Shown one piece after another: positions 1 through 6,379 of a DNA stretch of 7,110 nucleotides; positions within the stretch are counted from its first letter, which is position 1; every line of letters starts with the position of its first letter. Under the pieces are notes generated by a model that was not told where the DNA came from, did no database searches, and saw only the letters and a program-made list of their open reading frames with translations. Origin of the DNA: an uncultured Micrococcaceae bacterium (GTDB lineage Bacteria; Actinomycetota; Actinomycetes; Actinomycetales; Micrococcaceae). The position numbers and the translations under genes were made by a program. The DNA is taken from positions 1-7,110 of the forward strand of contig CALBOC010000381.1 in NCBI GenBank assembly GCA_937896705.1. The letters are read 5' to 3'.

Positions 1-14
1 GTGGTACTTGGCAT
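1..14 (-). CDS. Start of a leftward gene cut by the left window edge (product unknown)
   Basis: On the minus strand an ATG at 14-12 opens a frame that reads Met-Pro-Ser-Thr before leaving the window. A strong ribosome binding site, AAAGGAAG on the minus strand (19-26), lies four bases upstream, and a promoter-like pair lies further upstream (69-96). Four codons say nothing about the product. Its position, divergent from a GntR/FCD regulator, is the usual arrangement for a regulator and the catabolic or transport operon it controls, so this is probably the first gene of that target operon. This is inference from the translation signals and context only. Confidence 0.5.
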
Positions 15-44
15 GAAACTTCCTTTGAAATCCTGAACGACACT

Positions 45-54
45 TGATATATCA
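45..54. promoter_or_regulatory. Perfect palindrome TGATATATCA, second candidate operator
   Basis: This ten-base perfect palindrome has the same TGAT/ATCA arms as the repeat at 73-84, here with a two-base centre. The two centres are 29 bases apart, close to three helical turns, which would let two dimers bind the same face of the DNA. It lies just downstream of the predicted leftward transcription start. Confidence 0.35.
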
Positions 55-68
55 GCTACCGATCACAC

Positions 69-96
69 ACTATGATGTTTATCACAGGTATGTCAA
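69..96 (-). promoter_or_regulatory. Predicted leftward promoter for the gene at the left edge
   Basis: On the minus strand TTGACA (96-91) is a perfect -35 hexamer. After a 16-base spacer comes CATAGT (74-69), which matches four of six bases of the -10 consensus. Transcription would start about 60-63, giving a leader of roughly 47 bases before the ATG at 14. The inverted repeat at 73-84 covers the spacer and the edge of the -10, so a bound repressor there would block RNA polymerase. Confidence 0.5.
73..84. promoter_or_regulatory. Inverted repeat TGAT-N4-ATCA, candidate GntR operator
   Basis: TGATGTTTATCA has perfect four-base arms around GTTT. It lies inside the predicted leftward promoter and about 90 bases upstream of the GntR/FCD gene. 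A second repeat with the same arms lies at 45-54. FCD-type GntR regulators usually bind short dyads of this size, although the family's common core (GT...AC) is not matched exactly. Assigning it to this regulator is inference. Confidence 0.35.
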
Positions 97-174
97 GGGG
101 CTCACGCGAGTTATTTTCAAACGCTGCGGTTAGCCCGCTTTTAGTGCACAATGAGGAACAACGAAAGGACACGG

Positions 175-834
175 ATGACCACGCTGAACACCGTCGATAC
201 GAATAGCGAGTCCCTATCCGCTCGCGCCTACCGGATTTTGTTAGACCAGCTGATCATGCTGGATATCCAACCGGGTGAGCCCATTATGGAAAAACAGCTC
301 GCCGAGGAGATGGGGGTCGGCAGAACCCCACTACGTGAGGCTCTCAAGCGGCTGGAGGCCGATCACTTGGTCGTGACGTACCCACGTCGGGGAACTTTCG
401 CCAGTCAGGTCGATGTCACGGAGCTGGCCCATGTTTCGGAAGTTCGTCAAGCGCTCGAACCCCTTGCCGCTCGCCGCGCAGCCGAGGCGCGAGGCGGAGC
501 GTGGCGCGAGGACCTGCTCGAAGTCTTGGACGATATTCAAGAACTTAATCCCGACCAATCTCAACGCGATTTACTGGCTTATGACCTGTCAGTTCATCGG
601 CTCATCTACAGCGTGACCCAAAATGAGCACCTGTCAGAGACGCTGATTCGCCTAGACAATATCGCCACGCGTATCTGGGCCGCGCTGTCCGACCGGTTGC
701 CGTCGCTATATGAGCACATCGTCGAACATACGCACCTAATCAAACAGATCCTGGCCGGCGATGCCGATGCGGCCGAACGAACAGCCGCAGACCACGTCAA
801 GAATTTTTACTCGATGGTCCGAGAGGCCCTCTGA
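175..834 (+). CDS. GntR-family transcriptional regulator, FCD subfamily
   Basis: This is a DNA-binding repressor or activator that senses a small organic acid or sugar acid; the ligand is not deducible here. Residues about 13-75 form the GntR winged helix, with the typical stretch GVGRTPLREALKRLEADHLV and the wing PRRGTFAS. Residues about 85-215 form the all-helical FCD ligand domain. The metal-ligand pattern is present: Asp137 and His141 in YDLSVH, His185 in VEHTH, and His207 in AADH, numbered from this start, which suggests a bound Zn or Ni ion contacting the effector. The 219 residues are normal for the subfamily. An ATG at 151 in the same frame would add eight residues, but AAAGGA at 164-169 lies five bases before the ATG at 175, so 175 is preferred. 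It is divergent from the left-edge gene, its most probable target. It ends 16 bp from the convergent gene at 851. Confidence 0.93.
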   Translation: MTTLNTVDTNSESLSARAYRILLDQLIMLDIQPGEPIMEKQLAEEMGVGRTPLREALKRLEADHLVVTYPRRGTFASQVDVTELAHVSEVRQALEPLAARRAAEARGGAWREDLLEVLDDIQELNPDQSQRDLLAYDLSVHRLIYSVTQNEHLSETLIRLDNIATRIWAALSDRLPSLYEHIVEHTHLIKQILAGDADAAERTAADHVKNFYSMVREAL

Positions 835-850
835 GCTTTAGGTTTTATCA

Positions 851-1525
851 CTAGACTGTAGCGCGAGCATATTCAGCGCGAGCGATCGCCTGATGCAGCT
901 GCGGCAGCGTGAATGTAGGCATGGTGCCGTAGGACTTTCGTTGGTGTTCGGCATCAAGCTGTTGCGTCGCCGCTTGGAGGAGCGCATCCCGGTGTTCGGT
1001 AGTCATCGTGGGATTGCCAGTAGCCGCTGTGACGAAACGATCTAACCAGGATTGCTGAACGTCAGCTAGCTCAGGTGTGCGAATATCCAGGGCCAGCAGA
1101 AAATACGGCCAGGCTACTTCGGGGACGCCTTCGGTGCTGATCAAGGCGTGGCGTTGGTCGGTTGAATTCGGATCCACGTCGGCAGCCTGTTGAACTCCAG
1201 CGTCGAGAAGCTGGCCGGCAGTTGCCATGAGCCGATCGATCTGAGCGGTTTCTGGCACGAAATCAGCCAAGCCAAAGGGGCCAAGGGTCGCAACTACGCG
1301 CATCATATTGGCTGGACCGCGAAACGCTTTGAACGCCCGAAGTCTCGGCAGCACGCCTGCACCATATACACCGTCAACTTGGGCGCCGATGCTCAGCACG
1401 GTATCCATGAGTGCGACCTCTACCGAGGCGGCCCAGTTGCCAGTGGCATCTTTGAAGGGTCGCGCTCCACTGCGGGTGGCAGCTTGGGCTACTGCGACTA
1501 CCTCTGGGTCTGCAGACGTTGTCAA
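851..1525 (-). CDS. Protein of unknown function, possibly helix-hairpin-helix glycosylase-like fold
   Basis: This is a soluble, mostly helical 224-residue protein with no signal peptide or membrane segment, and I do not recognise a named family. The part ALMDTVLSIGAQ (38-49), a central LLDAGVQQAADVDP (106-119) and then EGVPEVAWPYFLLAL (132-146) resemble a group of actinobacterial proteins related to HhH-GPD DNA glycosylases, in which a hairpin is followed by a tryptophan-tyrosine-phenylalanine helix. The lysine and aspartate needed for glycosylase/lyase chemistry are not evident, so enzymatic activity should not be assumed. The start is TTG at 1525: a stop codon lies three codons upstream in frame, and GGAAAG (minus strand, 1540-1535) lies nine bases before it. 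It is divergent from the IclR gene, with about 170 bp between them. Coding is well supported by a full-length frame with ordinary composition; the fold is inferred from recalled sequence resemblance only. Confidence 0.75.
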   Translation of the reverse strand: MTTSADPEVVAVAQAATRSGARPFKDATGNWAASVEVALMDTVLSIGAQVDGVYGAGVLPRLRAFKAFRGPANMMRVVATLGPFGLADFVPETAQIDRLMATAGQLLDAGVQQAADVDPNSTDQRHALISTEGVPEVAWPYFLLALDIRTPELADVQQSWLDRFVTAATGNPTMTTEHRDALLQAATQQLDAEHQRKSYGTMPTFTLPQLHQAIARAEYARATV

Positions 1526-1696
1526 AAAGACTCACTTTCCATTGCCCGCTTGGTGCGCCGAGTGGTTCGCTCGCTGTAGCTGGGATCATCCGTAGGTACC
1601 TTATCAAAACCAGGTGCTCGTGCGCGGCGCTCAACCATGCTGTCCACTGCGGCGGTGACGTATCATCCTTAGAAGTCTGCAAAGTGAAGGAGCCTT
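1526..1696. promoter_or_regulatory. Divergent control region between the unknown gene and the IclR gene
   Basis: These 171 bases must hold promoters for both genes. A -10-like TATCAT at 1661-1666 would serve the IclR gene with a short leader, but I see no good -35 upstream of it. A dyad CGAG-N7-CTCG lies at 1559-1573. The strong ribosome site GAAGGAG at 1686-1692 belongs to the IclR gene. No clear leftward promoter was found. Confidence 0.4.
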
Positions 1697-2491
1697 ATGG
1701 GTGCACCGCGTAATTCGGTAGTCCACAATGTCATCGATGTCCTTCGGTGCTTCTCTGCGGAGCATCCCTTAGTGGGGGTGACAGAAATTGCTGACCAGGT
1801 GGGTTTGCACAAGTCATCGGTCTCACGCCTCTTGAGCACACTGGAGACCGAGGGCTGGGTCGAACAAGATGTCACCACACGAAAATATCAGCTGGGTCTC
1901 GGCCTGATTGCGGTAGCCGGCCCGCTGTTGGCGAACCTCAACGTGCGAAAAGTGGCATACCCCTATCTGCAAGAACTCGCGGAGAACACGCAAGAAACCA
2001 CTGTGCTGACCATCTGGGAGAAATCCGCGGCGGTCACGGTCGAACAAATCGCATCAGAGCGCACCATCAAGCACACCTCGCCGTTAGGTGCCCGGTATGA
2101 CTCGACTGGCTCTGCGTCCGTGCAGATCTTCCTGGCCGACATGGAAGCGTCCAGCGTGCAAACATTATTAGATCGAGAAGTGACACGCTTGCAGCAAGGC
2201 TGGACTCACACCCAGCTCACCCAGCGTCTCGAGAAAGTTCGCCAACAGGGGTATGCGACAAATCTACGCGAAACCTATGCAGACGAAATCGGGATCGCAG
2301 CTCCGGTGTATGACCATCGCAACCAGGTGGTTGCATCAGTGTTAATCGCCGCACCCGCCTACCGCGTTGATGAAACGCTCACCACGCACTTGATAGATCA
2401 ATGCGTGAAGACCGCAGCCAAAATTTCGACCCGGATGGGCAATCCAGAGTCAGCAGAAAACGATGCTGCACCAAAAGTACTAAAACGCTGA
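1697..2491 (+). CDS. IclR-family transcriptional regulator
   Basis: This is a DNA-binding regulator of carbon-source catabolism whose effector is probably a small carboxylate or aromatic. Residues about 8-60 form the winged helix-turn-helix, with LVGVTEIADQVGLHKSSVSR followed by LLSTLETEGWVEQD and the wing RKYQLG. Residues about 80-245 form the IclR effector domain, with the characteristic RETYADEIGIAAPVYD segment near 191-206. A polar tail follows from about 248. The 264 residues are normal for the family. The start is secure, because GAAGGAG (1686-1692) lies four bases before the ATG. The gene is divergent from the unknown protein and ends one base from the convergent universal stress gene. 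No obvious partner gene sits directly beside it, so the target is unclear: it could be itself, its divergent neighbour, or creatinase about 4 kb downstream. Confidence 0.94.
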   Translation: MGAPRNSVVHNVIDVLRCFSAEHPLVGVTEIADQVGLHKSSVSRLLSTLETEGWVEQDVTTRKYQLGLGLIAVAGPLLANLNVRKVAYPYLQELAENTQETTVLTIWEKSAAVTVEQIASERTIKHTSPLGARYDSTGSASVQIFLADMEASSVQTLLDREVTRLQQGWTHTQLTQRLEKVRQQGYATNLRETYADEIGIAAPVYDHRNQVVASVLIAAPAYRVDETLTTHLIDQCVKTAAKISTRMGNPESAENDAAPKVLKR

Positions 2492-2492
2492 C

Positions 2493-3467
2493 TTAGTCTT
2501 CCGGATGAGTAGGGATCACCAGAACCGGGCAGACGGAACGATTCAGGACGGCTTGACTGACCGAGCCGAGCAGCAACCCAGAAAAGCCCCCACGACCACG
2601 AGTTCCCATGACAATCATTGAAGCGGTATTGGACGCTTCGGTGAGAATATCCGAGGGCGAAGCATCATAGAACCGCCATTGAACGGTGGCCGTGGTTTGA
2701 TCTTCGATTTGTTCAGCAAACCGAGCCAGTCGGTCCGCCACGTTCTTCCGTAAATCAGGAACCTCAGCCTGATATACCGGTGACACTGGCATCCATAAGC
2801 TGCCACTAAAGGGTTGCGCGTTGATCAGCACAAGATTCAGATCGCGTTCTTCAGCATATTTCGCAGCCGTCGACACAAGATCAACCGGTTGGATGTCGAG
2901 ATCGACCGCAACAACAACGCTGTCATGGAAATCTGCCGTAGTGGCCACACCCTCCGAAGTGATCACACCGATAGCGGTCTCCTCCTGATCAGCCGGGCCA
3001 GCGAAATCCGACTCCGGGAGTTCTTTCCGCTTGCCGCGCCCCGGTACCACCAGGCTCGGGCAATGGGCATGAGACGCCACGGATGACGAGACACTACCTA
3101 GGAACCGGCCTGCAAAACGACTGCGACCACGCTTACCCACAACTACCAAAGCGGCGTTCTTAGATTCACGGATGAGAATTCCTGCTGCGTCGCCTTCAAG
3201 TGCAGCAGAGGAAATCGCGACATCTACATCTTTGGCGGTGGCGATAATATCATCCATGACCTCCTGCGCATTTTCTTGGGCGAGACCCTGGGTGTTCTCC
3301 GGCAGGTATTCATACCCCGGCTCGGTATACGCAGTCACCACACGAAGCGCTAGCTGTCGCCGCTGCGCGATACCGAGTGCTACCTCGAATGCTCGTTCAC
3401 TATTATCTGACCCGTCGACACCCACCACTACGTAGGCCGAACCTGAATATTCTGTAGAGTGTTCCAT
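2493..3467 (-). CDS. Universal stress protein, two tandem UspA domains
   Basis: This is a cytoplasmic nucleotide-binding stress protein with two UspA domains, about 12-141 and 183-319, a tandem architecture common in actinobacteria. Domain 1 begins with VVVGVDGSDNSERA and carries the ATP-binding signature G111-x2-G114-x9-G124-S125. Domain 2 begins with VVVAVDLD and carries G288-x2-G291-x9-G301-S302. Both glycine signatures are intact, so both domains probably bind ATP. The linker of about 40 residues is acidic. I chose ATG at 3467 (324 residues) because the first beta strand follows directly. A GTG at 3536 in frame would add 23 cysteine-rich residues unlike the family. No good ribosome site precedes 3467; TATGGT (minus strand) ends six bases before it, which could mean a nearly leaderless transcript. 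It is divergent from the transporter gene. Its exact cellular role cannot be read from sequence. Confidence 0.93.
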   Translation of the reverse strand: MEHSTEYSGSAYVVVGVDGSDNSERAFEVALGIAQRRQLALRVVTAYTEPGYEYLPENTQGLAQENAQEVMDDIIATAKDVDVAISSAALEGDAAGILIRESKNAALVVVGKRGRSRFAGRFLGSVSSSVASHAHCPSLVVPGRGKRKELPESDFAGPADQEETAIGVITSEGVATTADFHDSVVVAVDLDIQPVDLVSTAAKYAEERDLNLVLINAQPFSGSLWMPVSPVYQAEVPDLRKNVADRLARFAEQIEDQTTATVQWRFYDASPSDILTEASNTASMIVMGTRGRGGFSGLLLGSVSQAVLNRSVCPVLVIPTHPED

Positions 3468-3617
3468 GTCACTACCATAGCAAGGTGGGCGATAACATGA
3501 CAGCACCCGGCAGTACAAGATTTCACGGGCTGACACGGTTTAATGGTGGTTTCCGATAACGGAGTCATCAGCCACCAGTGTCGTGGCGTGACGTTAAGTG
3601 GTCTATGCTTATCGATC
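3468..3617. promoter_or_regulatory. Divergent region between the universal stress gene and the transporter
   Basis: These 150 bases separate two divergent starts that both lack a convincing Shine-Dalgarno sequence. TATGCT at 3604-3609 lies eight bases before the GTG at 3618. TATGGT on the minus strand (3479-3474) lies six bases before the ATG at 3467. Each could be a -10 element of a leaderless transcript, but matching -35 boxes are poor. A hairpin-like dyad lies at 3544-3577. No DosR-type box was seen. Confidence 0.35.
3544..3577 (+). repeat. Inverted repeat able to form a nested hairpin upstream of the transporter
   Basis: TGGTGG at 3544-3549 pairs with CCACCA at 3572-3577, extended by one G-T and one T-A pair. 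Inside the loop, CCG-ATAA-CGG (3553-3562) forms a second small hairpin. If RNA starts upstream of 3543, this would be a structured leader before the transporter. If transcription starts at about 3617, it is only a DNA dyad. Confidence 0.3.
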
Positions 3618-4970
3618 GTGAATGCTGTAGTTATTGCCGTGGCCGTGATGCTGTTATTAGCGTTGCTTCGAGTCCACGTGGTCATCGCGTTATTTATCGG
3701 CGCCCTGGTGGGCGGTCTCATAGCTGGCATGGGGGTCGAAGCCACCATGGTGGCGTTTCAATCCGGGTTGGGGGACGGCGCCAGAATTGCCTTATCATAT
3801 GCACTACTTGGGGCGTTCGCCATGGCCGTGGCTGCCTCCGGCCTTCCGAAAGCGTTAGCCGACACCCTGATTCGCAAACTCGATGCCGAGGCCGACGGCG
3901 CGTCCCAGAAGGTAGTGACTGCAACCAGCTACCTTCTCATTGCCGGGATACTGGCCATGTCTATCATGTCCCAGAACCTCATCCCGGTCCATATCGCGTT
4001 TATTCCACTCCTGATCCCGCCGCTGTTGACGGTCATGAACCGCCTGAACATAGACCGCAGACTCATCGCCTGCGTGCTGACTTTTGGACTCGTCACCACC
4101 TACATGACCCTGCCGGTGGGTTTTGGCAAGATCTTCCTCGAAGACATTCTGCTGGCCAACATTGAACGTGCGGGAGTCGACACGTCCGGAGTGAATATCG
4201 TCCAGGCTATGGCCCTGCCCGCGCTCGGTATGGTCGCTGGCCTGCTGGTCGCAGTGTTTATCAGCTATCGCAAACCACGACACTACGAGGACCGCCCGAT
4301 TGCGGGTGGCAGGATCGTGGAACCAACTCCGACGCGGTACAACCTTGTCATGTCGTTAGTCGCTATTGTGGCGACGTTCGCGATCCAGCTGATAGTGCAA
4401 TTTACCGGCTCTGAAGCCGATGGCCTGTTGTTGGGTTCGCTTGTGGGATTAGGTATTTTTCTCATTTCGGGTGTGGTCGAGTGGAATAAAGCTGACGACG
4501 TCTTCACATCCGGAATGCGCATGATGGCGCTGATTGGTTTTGTGATGATCTCAGCACAGGGTTTCGCAGCGGTGATCAACGAATCCGGTCAGGTGGAACC
4601 CTTGGTAGCCGTCGTGCAAGAGTTTTTCGGTGACAATCGGGCCGTGGCCGCTCTGGCCATGTTGGTAGTCGGGTTGATTATCACGATGGGCATCGGCTCC
4701 TCGTTTTCCACCCTGCCGATCATTGCGGCTATCTACGCGCCGCTGTGTATGTCGTTAGACTTTTCTGTGCTGGCCACGGTCGCGCTCATTGGCACCGCCG
4801 GTGCACTGGGCGATGCCGGCTCGCCAGCCTCCGACTCCACTCTGGGATCCACTGCGGGGCTTGCCGCCGACGGACAACACGACCACATGCGTGACACCGT
4901 TATCCCCACTTTTCTGCACTACAATATCCCGCTGACGGCGGCCGGCTGGGTCGCAGCGATGGTGCTCTAA
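3618..4970 (+). CDS. YuiF-type secondary transporter (Na+/H+ antiporter family annotation; probably amino acid transport)
   Basis: This is an integral membrane protein of 450 residues with about 11-12 hydrophobic segments, the usual length for the family. It matches the Bacillus YuiF / Haemophilus HI_0420 group very closely. Shared features are an N-terminus NAVVIAVAVMLLLALLRV, SQNLIPVHIAFIPLLIPPLL at 118-137, LPVGFGKIF at 165-173, GIGSSFSTLPII at 358-369, and the hallmark polar loop GDAGSPASDSTLG at 398-410, followed by ADGQHDHMRD (417-426) and the LHYNIPL ending. Databases label the group Na+/H+ antiporter; regulon studies of Firmicutes members point to amino acid, perhaps histidine, uptake. 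The substrate here is unknown. I chose GTG at 3618 because the family start aligns there; an ATG at 3543 would add 25 polar residues not typical of the family. No Shine-Dalgarno sequence precedes 3618. The gene ends seven bases from the convergent phosphoribosyltransferase gene. Confidence 0.9.
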   Translation: MNAVVIAVAVMLLLALLRVHVVIALFIGALVGGLIAGMGVEATMVAFQSGLGDGARIALSYALLGAFAMAVAASGLPKALADTLIRKLDAEADGASQKVVTATSYLLIAGILAMSIMSQNLIPVHIAFIPLLIPPLLTVMNRLNIDRRLIACVLTFGLVTTYMTLPVGFGKIFLEDILLANIERAGVDTSGVNIVQAMALPALGMVAGLLVAVFISYRKPRHYEDRPIAGGRIVEPTPTRYNLVMSLVAIVATFAIQLIVQFTGSEADGLLLGSLVGLGIFLISGVVEWNKADDVFTSGMRMMALIGFVMISAQGFAAVINESGQVEPLVAVVQEFFGDNRAVAALAMLVVGLIITMGIGSSFSTLPIIAAIYAPLCMSLDFSVLATVALIGTAGALGDAGSPASDSTLGSTAGLAADGQHDHMRDTVIPTFLHYNIPLTAAGWVAAMVL

Positions 4971-4977
4971 ACCGGGA

Positions 4978-5634
4978 CTAGGTGCCAAGAATCTCCCGCA
5001 CCTGGTCATCGGTGATTTGGTCGAAATCGGTGTAGAACGCACCGACTGAGCGAAACCGGACCGGTGAGCGTAAGCACACCACGTCATCAAAGACTGGGTC
5101 ATCGCGCAGGTGTTGGAAGACTTGATAGGGCACAATCGGTGTCGCAAGGATGACCCGGTCCGCCCCGCGGGCGCGTGCGAGCTGCCCTGCCGCTTGCGCG
5201 GTGGCTCCCGTGGCGACACCGTCGTCGACGATGATGGCTGTGCGTCCTTGTAGCGGCACGGGTCCGCGGCCCGGTGGTCGGAATCTGATGGCGCGTTGCG
5301 TGACCTCGTGACGTTGTTGCCGCAGGGCGGCTTCTTGGTCGGCAGTCGTAATGTCAGCGCGTTCGATGATTTGAGAGTTGAGTACGGTAATCCCGTCCTC
5401 GCCCACCGCGCCCATGGCCAGTTCAGGCCGAAACGGGACACCGAGTTTGCGCACCACCAACACATCGAGTTCAGCTTCCAGTACGCGAGCAACTTCTGCC
5501 GCAACGGGCACTCCCCCGCGCGGGAGCCCTAGGACGACGGGGTCCGGTGGCAAATTGAGGTTCTTCAGTGTGCTGAGTTCGTGTGCCAGCTGCTCTCCGG
5601 CATCCACCCGGTCATAAAACATTTGCTTCCTCAT
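4978..5634 (-). CDS. Phosphoribosyltransferase-domain protein (type I PRTase fold)
   Basis: This is a cytoplasmic protein of 218 residues with a type I phosphoribosyltransferase fold. The PRPP-binding loop is clear at 134-146, IIVDDGVATGATA, with the two adjacent acidic residues. VVLGLPRGGVPVAAEVA (33-49) and VVRKLGVP (60-67) are typical of a stand-alone actinobacterial group of unknown substrate that is sometimes fused to a dienelactone hydrolase-like domain; that domain is absent here. A member of the fused type belongs to the Mycobacterium dormancy regulon (established knowledge), so a stress link is possible but not shown. ATG at 5634 is preferred over a TTG at 5667, which adds 11 unlikely residues. 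ATG at 5622 is also possible, with GAGGAAG close upstream. It lies 88 bp after the YczE-type gene on the same strand and may be read through from it or from its own promoter. Confidence 0.9.
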   Translation of the reverse strand: MRKQMFYDRVDAGEQLAHELSTLKNLNLPPDPVVLGLPRGGVPVAAEVARVLEAELDVLVVRKLGVPFRPELAMGAVGEDGITVLNSQIIERADITTADQEAALRQQRHEVTQRAIRFRPPGRGPVPLQGRTAIIVDDGVATGATAQAAGQLARARGADRVILATPIVPYQVFQHLRDDPVFDDVVCLRSPVRFRSVGAFYTDFDQITDDQVREILGT

Positions 5635-5722
5635 GTCGCAACCCCGTGATTCAAGGCCTTCGCTCAAGGCATCGTCGTGTTAGAAACCTAGGTTAGCCGG
5701 TGACGAGTCAAGACAATATCGT
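5635..5722. promoter_or_regulatory. Region upstream of the phosphoribosyltransferase, with palindrome AACCTAGGTT
   Basis: On the minus strand a -35-like TTGACT (5710-5705) is followed 15 bases on by TAGGTT, a weak -10. The perfect ten-base palindrome AACCTAGGTT at 5685-5694 overlaps that -10. Such a position would suit an operator, but the binding factor is unknown and the promoter itself is only a prediction. A short CAAGGC direct repeat also lies in the region (5652-5657 and 5665-5670). Confidence 0.3.
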
Positions 5723-6379
5723 TCATGAGCTGGCCGAGGCCTCTGGCTCCGGGCCTTTGAACCGCTTATGGAGGCTACTGATCCAGCGCAATAGCAGGCC
5801 GACGGTTAATGCGGAAAAGACCGTGCCTTCCCGCACGCCGTAAAGGCCGCCCATGGTCGTCAAGGAAACAATGGCCGCCAGAAGGACCAGTGTGGAGTCC
5901 ACAAGGGTTTTGATCGTGCCATATCGGATATTTTGCAGCACTGTATAAATGGTGAAGACAATGGCATTTCCGGGTAGGTATGTCAGCTGGGCTTGCATCT
6001 CGACATATACTCCCACTGCCAGCATCACGACACTGACCAGCAGCCACGCCCATTGCTCTAGATAACTACTCGGTTCTAACCAGGACGTCAGATACATCGC
6101 CAAGTCCACGAACAGGCCGAAGGCGACCGCCAGAGGAAGCTGAATGAGCTGAAACTTCGGAAACCTTCGACGCAATATCAGCACCTGTAGCGCCACGAAG
6201 ATCACATTGAGCGTCATGACATACGTACCAACGCTGACCGGTGTGATGAATGACAGAACCGCCGGTAGTGACGCAATCGGTGCTGTCCCTAAGTCGGCTC
6301 GTACCGACAGGGCCACGCCAATGGCAACGAGAAAAACGCCCAGCAGGAACGTAGCGACACGTTTCAGCATGCGTGGCAT
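5723..6379 (-). CDS. YczE/YitT-like integral membrane protein
   Basis: This is a membrane protein of 218 residues with about five to six hydrophobic segments and a polar, acidic C-terminal tail (from about 207). It opens with a basic KRVATFLLGVFLVAIGVALSV segment, then RADLGTAPIASLPAVLSF (27-44), a pattern typical of the YczE family. Near the end, GVREGTVFSALTVGLLLRW (181-199) matches the last conserved helix of that family. The molecular function of YczE proteins is not established; a Bacillus member affects lipopeptide synthesis, and transport has been guessed. The start is uncertain: TTG at 6382, ATG at 6379 and ATG at 6370 are all in frame and none has a strong ribosome site. I used 6379. 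It is divergent from creatinase and precedes the phosphoribosyltransferase gene by 88 bp. Confidence 0.88.
   Translation of the reverse strand: MPRMLKRVATFLLGVFLVAIGVALSVRADLGTAPIASLPAVLSFITPVSVGTYVMTLNVIFVALQVLILRRRFPKFQLIQLPLAVAFGLFVDLAMYLTSWLEPSSYLEQWAWLLVSVVMLAVGVYVEMQAQLTYLPGNAIVFTIYTVLQNIRYGTIKTLVDSTLVLLAAIVSLTTMGGLYGVREGTVFSALTVGLLLRWISSLHKRFKGPEPEASASS

Noticed and set aside
1190..1682. Several open frames on both strands around the start of the unknown gene
   Set aside because: They overlap each other and the minus-strand gene, have atypical composition, and lack supporting ribosome sites or domains.
3468..3617. DosR-type dormancy box upstream of the universal stress protein, suggested by its stress partners
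   Set aside because: No sequence resembling the palindromic GGGAC...GTCCC motif is present here or upstream of the phosphoribosyltransferase at 5635-5722.
3543..3617. T-box or other known amino acid riboswitch in front of the transporter, as seen before some Firmicutes relatives
   Set aside because: The region is too short and lacks the conserved T-box sequence and a terminator helix; only a small hairpin is present.
3578..4165. A 195-codon plus-strand frame inside the transporter gene
   Set aside because: The product is arginine- and histidine-rich and unlike any protein, while the other frame encodes a clearly conserved transporter.
4755..5504. A 249-codon open frame on the minus strand crossing the transporter end and the phosphoribosyltransferase
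   Set aside because: It overlaps two confidently identified genes, its product is rich in Arg, Ser, Pro and Cys with no recognisable domain, and it is explained as a codon-bias shadow.
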